The notes under the pieces: model-generated
Seen by the model: only the letters and a program-made list of their open reading frames with translations
Database searches by the model: none
What the model was told of the DNA's origin: nothing
Shown: piece after piece, positions 34,829 through 46,920 of the stretch
How the letters are laid out: each line of letters starts with the position of its first letter
Position numbering within the stretch: the stretch's first letter is position 1
Program-made: the position numbers and the translations under genes
Source of the DNA: Colletotrichum lupini
Lineage: Eukaryota; Ascomycota; Sordariomycetes; Glomerellales; Glomerellaceae
Assembly (NCBI RefSeq): GCF_023278565.1
Contig: NC_064672.1
Location: 5,580,001-5,644,000, forward strand
Reading direction: 5' to 3'
Length of the DNA: 64,000 bases

Positions 34829-37742
34829 TTATGGGTAGTAATCTTCGGGAACATCGATAACACCGCTCATCCAGGTAGACCAGTCCTCAGGCTTAGTCTC
34901 ATCCGCACCATACTTCAAGTGAGATATCAGTAGTCTGTATCCGCCCTTCAACATAGGTATTGGGACAGACGCTGTCTCGACGTCCCACAACCTTGGAACA
35001 GGCCAGGAGTCAAACAAGCTAGTCACAGGCGCATTGTTGTAGTTAACGTACAGGTTGCCCAATAACTCGGCGCCGGCGACTGTGCCGTTGACAGGCTGCG
35101 CTGTCTTGGTGTAGTTCAGAGGTCTATTCTGATTGAATCCATACCACGTGGGCTCGAAGTCTGTGTCAGCCCGAACGACGTCCAGCCTCTCAATCCGCAC
35201 AGGCTGCATTCCGGCGTAGTAAAGGGTCAGCTCGGCGGGATCAATTTTGATGTAGTCATGAATACCGAAGCCGTCAGACGTGACAAGCTGTGGAGCTCCA
35301 AACACGGGATACTCGGTAACGGGTATGAGAACGTTAGACGGCACAGGATCGGTTCCCAAGCTTGGAGCAGCTGTGTAGTTATACCCGGCCCCTTGGTACG
35401 GAATAGAAAGCTTTTCATTATGGTCAGAGGAGATGGAGATGAAGCCTGAGTAGAAAGGGATCATGAAAGCTCGGAGGTTTTGCGGCGGGACGATCTCCAC
35501 GGAAATAGTCTTGCTTTCACCAGGACCTAGAGTGACTATTGAACCTTCTGGGAAGTTGATAGTTGCTGCGAAAGGGAGAGAGGCTAGTCGTTGATAGACA
35601 TTGCTGAAGAATCCGACCTGGTCGGAGACGTCCGGATTAGGGTAGCGAGCCATGCCAGGAGCTGGGGTGTGACCTAGGGTATACTTTGTGGCTTTGTCTG
35701 ACGGGTTTGCAATATTGATAGAGTAGCTGGACCGGGCGACGATCTCATTGGGACCGAGATCAAACTGGCCAGGCGAGATGAATGAAGGATAGAAAATCGC
35801 GTTGTAGGCGTCGACCAAGCCGGATCCCTGATGAACAGGAGGCGAAACATCGTTACGGGTGGCGCGAGTTGTCGGCTTTGAGGTTGACTGGAGACGGTTG
35901 AGTATCTCGGTCACTGATTGTTCCGGAAATCGCGACTTCACGAGTGCGAGAACACCAGAAAGGTACGGCGTAGCCATTGAGGTGCCGCTAGCCAGCGCCC
36001 ATCCTGATGCAGCAAGGGGCCAGGTCGGCAGAATTTGACCGCCAGGGGCACTGATCTGAGGCTTGAGGCTGGATCCCACACAGGTCCTGGAGAGAAAGGT
36101 TAGAATATCCCATTTTCCACTATCTTCCGACTTGGGAGCCTACCTGGACTACTAAAGTTGTTCATCTGGCCGCCCCACGCTTGTCGTGTGAGTTGGGGAA
36201 CAGCAGTTTGAAACGTTACAGAGTATCCGCCTTTCAGAGATCCAACCTGAATCTTGTTGTTTGTCGTTATACCGAAGCTACGCGCAGCATTTGGCAAGGT
36301 TGCACTGAATCCCTCCAAAAATGGATTGTCAAGAACGTCCTTATCAGGATATGTCAGGATGTTGTTGAAGCCTGCGGTAGCTGCAACATCCTGAATCAAG
36401 GAAAGACCGCAAAGTCCACGTCGAACCACGATCACGTAGTTCTCCTTCGAACCAGTGACTTTGCTTGCAATGGCATCATAGTCCGCCGCCCGGCATCCGA
36501 AGTTGCCCTGGACGCCCCCATCGCCGACGTGCACCGCCATTAGCGTGCGGTTCAGGGGAAAGGGGTAAAGACTTCCATAACGAATGAGTTCGCCATTTGA
36601 ATCAATCAGCTCAAACGTCTGGAAAAGAGTGTTTTCGATAGAGCCGACTGCAATGGCAGCAGGGCTGTTGGCAGGCGCGTTGACTGCAAAGGGGAGGTTG
36701 GCCCCGTCATTGCCCGCAGCAGCCACGACAGCAATGCCACTGTCCGTTAACTTCTGGATCAGGACGTGGTAAGGATCGTTTGGCGAGTTGCCGACCGAGG
36801 AAAAACCGCCGATAGACATGCTGATGATCTGGGCTCCATCGCTGGCGGCGCGCATCATTGCGGCCACGAGTACGTCGCTGCCAACGCCGCCGGAGCAGCC
36901 GAAGACGCGGTACATACCTAATGTTGCTTCAGGTGCGACGCCCACCATGTCTTTGAAGGTATCGTTGGAAGATGAATCCATGGTGATGATTCCTAATGCC
37001 GTCAGATCGGCCCTAACATCAAAAGTTAAACTGACAACTTACCTGAGACGTGACTGCCATGTCCACCCCCAACACACGCAGCCAGAGGATCTGCATCTTC
37101 AACTGGGGTACCGTATCCGTCGTACTCATCACCAACGAGATCATATCCGAACGAGATCTTGCATCCAGGTCCGAAACAGCCGCCGAGGGCAGGATGATAG
37201 TAGTCGACACCAGAGTCCAAGACGGCGATCTTAACTCCTTTTCCTTTGATACCAGCAGCGTGCACACGGTCAACTCCAGTCATTGTGTGAGGAACGTTGT
37301 AGTCCAAGTTATTCTCGGGAATCTGCTGTCTCTTTGCTAGCTTACGAGAAGTATGCACCGAGGAGGACGACTCCGAGCGACTTTCATAATCGATAGCAAG
37401 AAGGGGCCGTGGAATGAACTGGACTGGGGAGACGTTGATAACTTCAGGTAGGGACTTCAACACAGCGAGAGACTCATTGTTGTGAATGTTCATCGAGATG
37501 CCATAGAAAAGTTCATGATTGGTGTATTCGTATCGCACATCGAAGGAGGTCAAGGACGAGAGCGCACGCTTGAATGACACATGGGTGTGTTCGTCCGAAC
37601 GGCGGCCGAGACTCATTGGATCGCGAAGCTCAACCACAAATGCATTCGGAATGAGCTCCGGTTTGGGTCTGAGATTGCCCTCAAAGGCAGCAGCTTGGCT
37701 CAAAGAGAGCGCTAAGCTGGCAAGAGCGAAGGGACGGTGCAT
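34829..37742 (-). CDS. Secreted subtilisin-like serine protease (S8A, PA-domain type), apparent frameshift
   Basis: Three exons: 37,742-37,043, 36,992-36,144 and 36,086-34,829. The introns are 50 bp (GTAAGT...TAG) and 57 bp (GTAGGC...CAG, with CTAAC branch site). Exon 1 encodes a signal peptide (1-19), an I9-type propeptide (about 35-110), catalytic Asp176 (VLDSGVD) and His228 (GHGSHVSG). Exon 2 holds the oxyanion Asn (AAAGNDG) and a protease-associated insert. Exon 3 holds the catalytic Ser (GTSMATP) and a C5a-peptidase-like Fn3 tail. Exon 3 is out of frame with exon 2 with every GT-AG choice in the second intron, and the joined exons total 2,807 nt, one short of a multiple of three. The conserved WGP segment before LKPQISAPGG is disturbed there. 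Either a one-base indel inactivates the gene or there is a sequence error. The ATG at 37,742 precedes the signal peptide. Confidence 0.8.
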
Positions 37743-38980
37743 TCTGGAAGAAGAAATACACCAACAGCAGCGAGTGATGTTCAGCGAGCATGCTGGGAAC
37801 AAGATCTCATGACGGTAGGCTACCTGGATTCCGACAAGAGGCTTATATGTACATGCGATTACCTGGTATGAAGTTGATCTTCCTTAATACCGCGGATTCC
37901 GCGGCGTGGTAAGAGAACATTTGAGTCGATGCAGGGCAACGTCGCATTGCATCTTGGAGTTGTTCGTGATGTTATCAGACCCTGGTGTGTTCTCGTATTC
38001 CCGCTAAAGCACGGCAATTGCGGAATATGCTTAACACAATAGGCAGCTCAGTCCACCGCACGTTCACTAGGTATCTACGAATCGGCTCACTTCCAGATCA
38101 TCACGGTGTCACAGCCCGGTACCACAATCTTCAATACCCAGGTGAAGAGAAGTATGATCTCGTATACGCGGAAGACCCTGAGATTGCGCGATCAGACCTG
38201 CCTGATACAGCAATCTGTTATCGCGTGATCTATGCAAGTGGCTGACATTCTGATCAAATATTCACAATCTTCGAGCGCCAAGGTTAAGGCAATTTAGGAG
38301 TTGTCACATCACAAGAGCACCACAACCCCGCGCAAGCCGATAGATCTACGCATCATCTTACGGAGATTTTGGTAGCAGTGACTTTCATTGCTGAGCAGCT
38401 CAAGCATTTGAGCATGAAAATACACGATTAACCATCCCGAACTTCTGAATGATGTACGCGGGTGCTAAGCATCGTGGAAAATGTGGTGGCTAGCCGCTTG
38501 TGGGAAATTATATAGCCAAAATGTCCTGTAACGGGATCGCCAATGTGTGTCTTGATGAGAACTGACTTTAGGCGACTCCTTCTCCGTCAAGATAGTCATA
38601 AGGGGCTAGAATTAGTAAGTTTGGCGTAAATACTAGTGTAAAGAACCCTAGACTTTGGTTTTCGCACTTCAATGCCTAATGCGAAGAACCACTTAGAAAA
38701 GTCCTTGTAAGTCTTTCGTCGAGTAAACCCTTTATCATAAACTAGATCCAATATCGCAACAAAGTCTCATGTCAACTTATGAGTGGAAGTCAATAGCTCA
38801 TGCTACAGTATCAATGCCTTCAGAACAATATCAAAGTCTTTTTACCCCTAAAGTAGAAACAAAACGTAGGACGGACCTAGCCGGCTAGTGATAGTAGAGA
38901 CGGGATAGAAGTTGGTGGTTTACTTTGTCGAGCATATATGGATCGCCCGAAATTTCCAGCCGAAAAATTCAATTTTTATA

Positions 38981-39242
38981 CTATTGTAAATGCCTGATAC
39001 CTTTTCGAACTGCCAATGGTTCACACAATTGACACTTTTTAATTGAATTTGACACTACTAAGTTCATTGGCTCTGCTTCCCCAGAGTAAACCAAGTTAAG
39101 TGTACATGAACAACACTCATTCGGAGATCCGTCGACACACTCTCCTTCTTGTAAGGTAGCAAAGGGGTGACAAGTACTAGGAAGACCATCCGTCATCGCT
39201 CGAAAACTTGTAAGAATAAGTACGATGAAAAATAATCTTCAT
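38981..39242 (-). pseudogene. Possible remnant of a small secreted cysteine-rich protein
   Basis: The minus-strand frame ending at 38,981 carries seven cysteines in about 55 residues, including CHPF, NECCSC and CQLC, a pattern seen in small secreted fungal proteins. Upstream in the same frame is a hydrophobic stretch (FFIVLILTSF) suited to a signal peptide. The only ATG immediately before it (39,242, ATGAAG) is out of frame by one base; the in-frame ATG at 39,196 lies after the hydrophobic stretch. This suggests a one-base disruption of a signal-peptide gene, or a missed upstream exon. No family was recognised and chance cannot be excluded. Confidence 0.35.
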
Positions 39243-40341
39243 TCGCAGCAAACGGACATTCATTAGTTTCAAAAGACTACAGCAGCCGTCATTACAGGGA
39301 TGTAGAAATTCCATTCAGCCATGTCGATAACTCCATGCAATTGAGATGAAGTCTGTGAGACAGCTCTAGACAGGTATCATGAGCGACTAGTGGGATGGTC
39401 GTCTCGCAAAAAATGAAAGGATGGATAGAAAACAACCTTATCACGAGATAAAGGTAAGGCAGGAAACCTGAGGGAGGGTGCACAAGGATGCCCTGTATGA
39501 ATTCAGATAGTCATTCCAATCTCCGCCAACTTCCTGTTACTTGTTGAGATAATCGCGATTCCAGGTGAATGCATTGAGGGCGGTGAGGTGACAATGCAAA
39601 GTAAAGTAGGGAAATGACGGAAACAAAGCATTCCAAGCAAGCTGGTCCCGGGACATTATCGAGCTCAGCCAACTTGGCAATCCACAAAGCCCCCTCCTCT
39701 CCCCTCGTCGAGAGCGGCTTCACAGCCCAGATGTAGGCACAGGCAAACAACTCCAGCTAGACCAAGAGCGAGCATCACTACCGAGGAATTGGCTGGAATG
39801 ATTGGTGCGCATCTTCCACGAGCAACTTCGGTACTTGACTCCATTCCCCCGCACGAACCCCACAGCTCGAAGTCTTGGGGTTCACCGGAAACGAGCAAGT
39901 TTGTACGGCGGAGCTCGAGATAACATTGGCCCGGCTCCCGCAACCCCAATCTTATTTTCTTTCCATCTCGGCACAACCTTGTCGTCGACTCCCGCGACTC
40001 TAATCATCATCATCGGCCGTCGGTTGTTTGTTTGGAGCGCATACAGCTGCTGCGCAGCGGTACTCCCAGTCAGCGGCCGATTCGTGCTTCGCACCGTGGG
40101 ACCTCCTCGTTGACATCTAAGCCGTGCTTTCCAACGATAATGTTTCTCCAGGCTTCTCCAGTCTGGGGGAGCTGAGCCAGGGTTAAGAAGGTTATGGGGA
40201 GTCGCCACATGGCCGAGGTAACCGAGAGGAAGCTCATGGCTCGGGCAAGGTCGCATCGTGCAGCTTGCCATGGTCATCGGCCCCAGCTCAATTACTCCTC
40301 TGGAACCAACCACATGGGTCAAGCAGTGAGGGACGCGATGT

Positions 40342-40360
40342 CCAATGCTACCTTATAAAA
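40342..40360 (+). promoter_or_regulatory. CCAAT and TATA boxes of the GH93 gene
   Basis: CCAAT at 40,342-40,346 and TATAAAA at 40,354-40,360, 107 bases before the GH93 start codon. The spacing is compatible with a core promoter. Confidence 0.5.
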
Positions 40361-40466
40361 GGTGCTTTGCTTCTCGGTCCGACAAAGGTTGCCTTCCTAT
40401 TCTCGCACATCTGTCTTCAGACGCGTCGCATCCCGCAGAGATCGTCGAGCCGTAGCAGCAGCCGTC

Positions 40467-41668
40467 ATGATGCTCCGGTCCGCCCTCATCGCCGCCGTAG
40501 GCGTCCTCACTTGCGGATTTGCCTCTGCTCTTGAGACCTTCGAGCGCAACCTCATATTCCAGCCGCCTGACAACTACACGGACCCCCGCGTGCTGTACCC
40601 TCGCACAGTTCAGCTCAATGACGGTCGTCTCCTGGGAACTTGGGAGAACTACTCACCGGAGCCTCCTCTAGTCTGGTTCCCCATCTACGAGTCCCTAGAC
40701 GGTGGCCTCACGTGGGAGGAAGTTGGCCAGGTTCACGACCAGGTCAACAACTGGGGCTTGCGTTACCAACCATTCCTGTACGAGCTCCGCGAGGACTTTG
40801 CAGGCTTCCCTGCTGGAACTGTGCTCCTGGCCGGTAACAGCATTCCCACCGACCTCAGCGAGACCCAAATCGACCTGTATGCTTCTCAGGACAAGGGCCG
40901 CACTTGGGAGTTTCTCTCCCACGTCGCCCGCGGTGGTCGTGCCATTCCCAACAACGAGGAGACTCCCGTCTGGGAGCCTTTCATTCTGTAAGTCATGAGC
41001 AACTCGAACCGCAATGCACTTAGTCTAGATTTGCTAACACCGACGGTAGCATCTTCGAGGATGACCTCATCCTTTACTACGCCGACCAGCGCTCGGCCGA
41101 GCACGGCCAGGAGATCTCCCACCAGACCACAAAAGACCTCAAGAACTGGTCCGCCGTCGTAACCGATGTCTCCTACCCAACATACACCGACCGCCCAGGC
41201 ATGCCCTTCGTCACACAGCTCGCCAATGGCGACTACATGTACACCTTTGAATGGGGCGGCGCACCCATCATCCCGACCTACGCGTTCCCCATCTACTACC
41301 GTATCGCAAAGGACCCCCGCAAGTTCGCCGATGCCCCCGACATGTACATCAACAGCACCAATGGCGGTGTCTTCCCCATTAACAGCCCTAATGTTGTCTG
41401 GTCTCCCGTCGGTGGTTGCAACGGTACTATTGTCGTGTCAAGCAACAGCGCCCCTCTCTTCATCAACCGCCGCGGCGGCGACCCGAGCGCTTGGGTCGCA
41501 TACGATTCTCCTGAGGCCGGTGCATACACCCGTAACCTGCGTATCATGGAAGAGGATCCTGACTACCTTCTCATTATGGGTGCCGGCGTCCTGCCTCCCA
41601 GCACCACTAACAAGGTTACCGTCAGCATGCTTAAGCTTACCGAGCTGTTGGGTCTCAAGCAGGCATGA
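40467..41668 (+). CDS. GH93 exo-alpha-1,5-arabinanase-like secreted glycosidase
   Basis: Two exons, 40,467-40,987 and 41,050-41,668, with a 62-bp intron (GTAAGT...TAG), give 379 aa, the size of characterised GH93 enzymes. Two ATGs are adjacent (40,467 and 40,470). Residues 1-21 are a signal peptide. Two Asp-box repeats (SxDxGxTW) lie at 76-83 and 140-147, supporting a six-bladed propeller. The YPRTVQLNDGRLLGTWENYSPE block, WGLRYQPFLYEL, PVWEPF and TDRPGMPFVT all match the family. Glu170 (VWEPF) and Glu240 (TFEWGG) sit about where GH93 catalytic carboxylates are placed, as recalled for Fusarium Arb93A. Expected role: releasing arabinobiose from linear arabinan of pectin side chains, outside the cell. 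It lies in tandem with GH35. A non-arabinan sialidase-fold function is the alternative. Confidence 0.85.
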
Positions 41669-42816
41669 GGGTTGCCAAAAGATTCATGTAAATAACAAAA
41701 GTTCGGGTCGGTCATTTGGAAGACATACCCTATGCTCACACAACAAGTACATACACGCAATGAACGCCATAATGAGACATTGGTAAATGATTGACATACA
41801 TTTACAGCCCCTCCGGATGATGCTCGCGCTACCTTTACCGCTTCTTCGCACCGGGCATGTGTCTCCGATGAGCTCTCTGCCTCCTGGTGACGTAATTTAC
41901 ATACGGGATATTACCTCTTGGCGGACATCCAAATGTGTTTCTGCATGTAACTGAAATATGTTTGTGTTTTCAGAAGTGACATACAATGACGCTGTCTCCA
42001 AATTCGAAAACAACCGCTCGATCAGAGAGGGCGATCCTAAAGAAATCGGGAAAATTCGCAGACATGGACAAAGGAGTGCGGTGGTCTCACTCAGGTCCTG
42101 AGAATAACAGCGGAGAGACCAGCAACCTTGGTAAATTGTTCCGCCGTCCTCTAGCTTCATAGACCGGGCTTCGTATGGACGGAAGTTTCGATGTGTTCCT
42201 GGGTTGCCCCGGACATGCGGGCCGTTTGAAGTGGCGCAACTCCCCGCATGGGAAACCCTACCACGTCTTAGCCCGTCTTGGGAGACAAGGGACGAACAGG
42301 TGGTTAGCCGACAAACGCGGGGCTCATGAGCGGGGAAGAACTAACAGCTCAAGGTTCGAATGGAGATGCGGTGAAAGAGCCAATGTCTGCTACTCTCGAC
42401 CAGTTCCCTCCCTGCTCTCCTATGTGTTCAAGCTTGACGGCCAGAGATGGTGCAAGATACATGCATGCACGTCATGTCCTATTGTCCAATCCCATACCCG
42501 TGGACTGGCGACGTTGCAGTCGTACAGTTGGGGTAAGAGAGGGGGAATTGAGATTGCAATGAGAGTGCTGCGCTGCCAGGTATTGCTCAGCCATTCAGAT
42601 CCCAGCAATGCCGATGATCCCGCCGCTACGTGTAGTTCAAGGTTGGGGGATGGTGACATTTCCGGTCCGTCGCTTGTACAGGCCGGAACTTTGTTGTCTT
42701 TCGTCAAATAGCAACCAGTCCCTCGCGGCGTAGACCTGTCCCGTATCGTCTCAATTGATGTTGTATAGCTGCAGTTCAAGCACGATTTCGAGTGTGCTGC
42801 TGGTGTAACAATCAAG
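41669..42816. other. Promoter region upstream of the GH35 gene
   Basis: 1.15 kb between the GH93 stop and the GH35 start. A 178-codon plus-strand frame (42,175-42,711) starts with ATG but has no recognisable domain, lies in the promoter and overlaps comparable frames on the other strand, so it is not called. It holds a cluster of CreA-type sites (separate entry). Confidence 0.5.
42242..42335. promoter_or_regulatory. Cluster of three CreA-type carbon-repression sites
   Basis: CCCCGC at 42,242-42,247 and GCGGGG at 42,317-42,322 and 42,330-42,335 all fit the SYGGRG consensus of the repressor CreA/CRE1, about 480-575 bases before the GH35 start. The last two are 13 bp apart, as in many functional paired sites. 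The consensus is degenerate, so this is only suggestive. Confidence 0.35.
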
Positions 42817-45800
42817 ATGTTGCTGTCGCGTCTGAAGGCTCTTTCCCTGCTGGCCTTAGCTTGGCTTGATGGAGTCAATGCCAGAGCCATTGGGACGGAT
42901 CTGAAGCTCCTCAATGGAAGGCAGCAAGACATTGTGAGTCTGTCTCGAAAGTGGCCTTGAAAATGACGAGAGTTTGGATGAGGCCTTACTTGGTGTTCTC
43001 ATGAGGCGGCCAGAAAGGCGTTGACTAATATGACTAGGTGACATGGGACGACAAAAGCTTGTTTATCAATGGCGAGAGATTGATGATCTTCAGCGCCGAG
43101 TTCCATGCCTTCAGGTAGGCCGGTATCGTGACATGAAAATGCCGTCACATCACTGACAGTCGTTGGTAGAATGCCGGTTCCATCCCTATGGCTCGATATC
43201 CTCCAGAAGATCAAGGCAGCTGGTTACAATTCTGTCTCCTTCTACGTCAATTGGGGACTCTTGGAGGCAAAGCCAGGTGAGGTTCGCGCTGAGGGCATTT
43301 TCGCACTCGAGCCACTCTTCGAGGCCGCCGAGAAGGCTGGACTCTACCTCTTTGCTGTAGGTCACCCGACGAATGTCCTCCCAGAAATCTTACGACTAAC
43401 ACAGAACCAAGCGACCGGGACCGTATATTAATGCTGAAGTCACCGGAGGAGGTTTTCCCGGTTGGCTCCAGAGAGTCCAAGGAGCTCTCAGGACTGGCGA
43501 CGAAGCTTACCTGAAGGCAACTGACAAGTATGACAACAAGCATCAACGCCAATGACATAAATGGTTGTTAACTAACATGCAAAGTTACACCGCCACCCTC
43601 GGAAGCATCATCGCCAAAGCCCAAATCACCAACGGAGGACCTGTCATTCTTTTCCAAATGGAGAACGAGTACAACGCTGCCGTCGACCCATACCCGTTCC
43701 CCGACTACGACTACTGGAAGTACGTCGACAATCAGTTCCGCAGTCACGGAGTTGTTGTGCCGTACGTCAATAATGAGGCCTGGCAGCTCGGTGCCATCAC
43801 TGCGCTTACGCCCGCCAAGGTCGATATCTATGGACACGATGGGTATCCGCTGGGATTCGACTGCTGGAACCCCACGGTCTGGCCTGAGAATGGCCTGCCG
43901 ACTGATTGGCTCACGACGAATAATGCTATCGCACCGACCACCCCGTATACGATCGTTGAGGTATGTGATCTCGAGTCGACATTGTCCAAGTTGGTAGACA
44001 ATCTGACAGTCATTAGTTCCAAGGCGGTGGCTTCCAGCCATGGGGAGGTGCTGGATTCGAGTACTGCGCAGCCCTTCTCAACCATGAGTTTGAGCGTGTT
44101 CTGTACAAGAACAACTATGCCGTTGGAGTGACCATCTTCAACATCTACATGGTAAGTGTTTCGACAGGTTCTCCAAGTGTTCTTTGTTAATGAATCCGGC
44201 AGACTTGGGGTGGCACCAACTGGGGTAACCTCGGACACTCCGACGGCTACACCTCGTACGACTACGGTGCGCAGATCACCGAGGAACGTCTAGTCAACCG
44301 TGAGAAGTACAGCGAGACGAAGCTTCAATCCAACTTCCTTCACGTATCTCCTGCTTATCTCGTGGCCGATCGATTCAACGCCTCGCTTGAGTGGACCAAC
44401 AACGACGCGATCACCGTGACCCCGGCAACAACGAACACCACCAAGTTCTACATCACGAGGTATGTCGATATTCCACATGTACCCTCAGCGTTTAGTCAGT
44501 CTTAACACATGGTGCGATAGACACACAAAGTATGACTCTCTTGAGACAACTGCCTATAAGCTGAAGGTCAAAACTGTCAAGTACGGTGAGCTTGAAGTTC
44601 CCCAGCTCAGCGATACCCTGTACTTGACCAGGCGCGACTCCAAGATCCACGTCAGCGACTATCCTGTGGGCGACAAGAATCTAGTCTACTCCACAGCTGA
44701 GATCTTTACATGGTAAGTAGTCAACTTCATTCGAGCATCCTCGACGCTTTTCCAACCTCTTAATAGGAAGAAGTATGCCGATAAGACCGTGCTGGTCGTC
44801 TACGGAGGTGCCGACGAGCACCATGAGCTGGCCATCGAAGGTGAACAAGTCGATATCACCGACGAGAACGTTATCGAGGGCTCAGATGTCACTATTGAGC
44901 AAAAAGACGGCTACACTGTGTTAGGCTGGGCTGTCTCGGACGAGCGAAAGGTTGTCCGCGTACACGAGGACGTTTATGTATACCTCCTGAGTAAGTTTTC
45001 ACCCAATATCGTTGTGCCTTCTTATCTAACGAGACTTCTCCAGCGCGCAATGAGGCCTACAACTTCTGGGTTCCCCCCGCGGTCGGTGATTTCGGAACCT
45101 CTGATGTTATTGTCAAGGCTGGATATCTCGTCCGCAATGTTGCCGTTACCGGTGACTCCATCAGCTTTTCTGGTGACGTTAACAGCACGACCACCATCGA
45201 GATTATCGGTGGTGCCCCGTCGTCGCTGAAGAGTCTGAACTTCAACGGCAAGTCTCTTGACTTCAAGCAGAATGACCACGGAGCTGTGACCGCCAAGGTC
45301 GATTTCTCCACCCCTGAGATCAAACTTCCGTGCATCAGTCAGCTCAGCTGGAAGTATATCGATAGTTTGCCAGAGATCAAGTCAGACTACTCCGACGAGT
45401 TATGGACGGCCGCGGACCTTGAAAAGACGTACAATACCGCGAATCCTCTCAAGACTCCCACCAGCTTGTACGGTGGAGACTACGGCTACCACACCAGCTC
45501 GCTTCTCTATCGGGGTCACTTCACTGCCAACGGCGATGAAACGACTTTCAACATCACAACTCAAGGAGGTAACGCTTATGGTGCTTCAGTATGGCTGGAC
45601 GATGAGTTCATCGGTTCTTGGGTCGGAAACGCTGTTTCTCCCGCCTATAACAGCACGTTCACCCTGCCTAAGTTGACCAAGGATAAAGACTACGTCTTCA
45701 CAGTCGTTGTTGACCACATGGGTCTGAACGGCAACTGGGTCGTCGGCGAAGAGCAGCAGAAGAACCCCCGGGGCATCCTCAACTACAACCTTGCGGGTCA

Positions 45801-46344
45801 CGAGCAATCTGATATCAAGTGGAAGATCACCGGCAACTTGGGCGGCGAGGACTACGCCGACAGCGAACGAGGCCCTCTCAATGAAGGCGGTCTCTTTATC
45901 GAGCGACAAGGATACCACTGGCCCCAACCTCCGTCGGCCTCTTGGGAAGATAGCAAGGGCCCCTCCGCGGGAATTGAAAAGGCCGGAATTGCCTACTACT
46001 CTGCCACTTTTGACCTCGACCTCCCCACTGGCTTCGACATCCCGCTCTCTCTGACTTTTGCCAACACCACAACCACGGCGTACCGCGCTCAGATCTTTGT
46101 GAACGGATACCAATTTGGCAAGTTTGTCCACCATGTCGGCCCGCAAGCTCGCTTCCCCATTCCTGAGGGCATTCTCAATTACCAGGGCTCCAACCATCTC
46201 GGCATCACGCTCTGGGCCATGGAGAAGGGCGGCGCCAAGGTTGAGGGGCTCAAGTGGGAAGTTGGCATGGTCAGCGCAACTGGGTTCGGAAAGGTGACGC
46301 CTGCGCCGCAGCCGAAGTGGGCTGAAAGAAAAGGAGCGTACTGA
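42817..46344 (+). CDS. lacA: Secreted beta-galactosidase, GH35
   Basis: Ten exons: 42,817-42,933; 43,038-43,114; 43,170-43,356; 43,412-43,527; 43,585-43,960; 44,017-44,151; 44,203-44,459; 44,521-44,712; 44,767-44,990; 45,044-46,344. All introns are GT-AG and phases close, giving 993 aa, the usual length of fungal GH35 enzymes (about 1,000). Residues 1-22 are a signal peptide. The TIM-barrel begins at [15 protein letters not shown]. The acid/base is Glu194 in MENEY and the nucleophile Glu291 in TIVEFQGG, about the spacing seen in Aspergillus enzymes. C-terminal beta-domains (GNLGGEDY, jelly-roll) follow. Expected role: removing terminal beta-galactose from galactan and arabinogalactan side chains of pectin. 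The symbol lacA is by analogy. Confidence 0.93.
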
Positions 46345-46920
46345 AGGGTCATGAATCACAAATCTGATATGCTCATGTACGGCATTTTATCTTGGCAGTT
46401 GATTGAATCCACAAGATTCTTCTTGACCCAAAGTAAAGTGTAGCTAGTCACCCAAAGGTACCAAGACTCATAACCTCAGGGTGTTGATAGGCTTAGCCCG
46501 CTCCTAGCAGTCCTGGGTTGCATCTTCTTTTCAAAAATGACCCTCGTGAATGACCACCTTCTAGAGATTCTGTTCACTATTGGAAGGTGCATTTGAACCT
46601 CAAAGCAAGCTTCACGATACCACGAAGCTTTCAAGCAACGCAACGCGGAAATTACATAGCTCAGACAACTTCAAGTCACTTTAGATGCACAAGATTTGAT
46701 TTGGTTTAAGGTTTAATTATATGTTCATATCGTGACCAGCAAGATGATACGATATACATATTTGCACACAAAAGAACATAATTCGTCGCCAGCTAATGTT
46801 GGGACACCACTCTGTAACAAGTTCTTGAGCTACATCTAGACCGATACCAAAAGACCGGCCTACCATGTACACAAGTCTCCCAACTCGCCATATTTCGACG
46901 ATGTTTGTGCTAGCAGCCGC
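46345..46920. other. Convergent 3' intergenic region between GH35 and GH28
   Basis: 576 bases with no recognised gene. It contains both 3' untranslated regions. Confidence 0.5.

Larger units (their letters stand above)
37743..40466. other. Long intergenic region between subtilase and GH93 gene
   Basis: 2.7 kb containing two divergent promoters. The part around 38,600-39,000 is more AT-rich than the rest of the island. It holds a possible remnant small cysteine-rich gene (38,981-39,242, listed separately). Other open frames, including an 86-codon one near 37,985, have no supporting features. Isolated CreA-type hexamers (CCCCGC at 39,847, CTGGGG at 40,163) occur at roughly chance frequency. 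Confidence 0.5.

Noticed and set aside
42175..42711. A 178-codon plus-strand frame upstream of GH35
   Set aside because: No domain, basic low-complexity composition, competing frames on the opposite strand, and a position inside the GH35 promoter.
45586..46359. A 257-codon open frame antisense to the GH35 gene
   Set aside because: It is a shadow of the high-GC third-position coding sequence; it has no ATG-supported start, domain or promoter.
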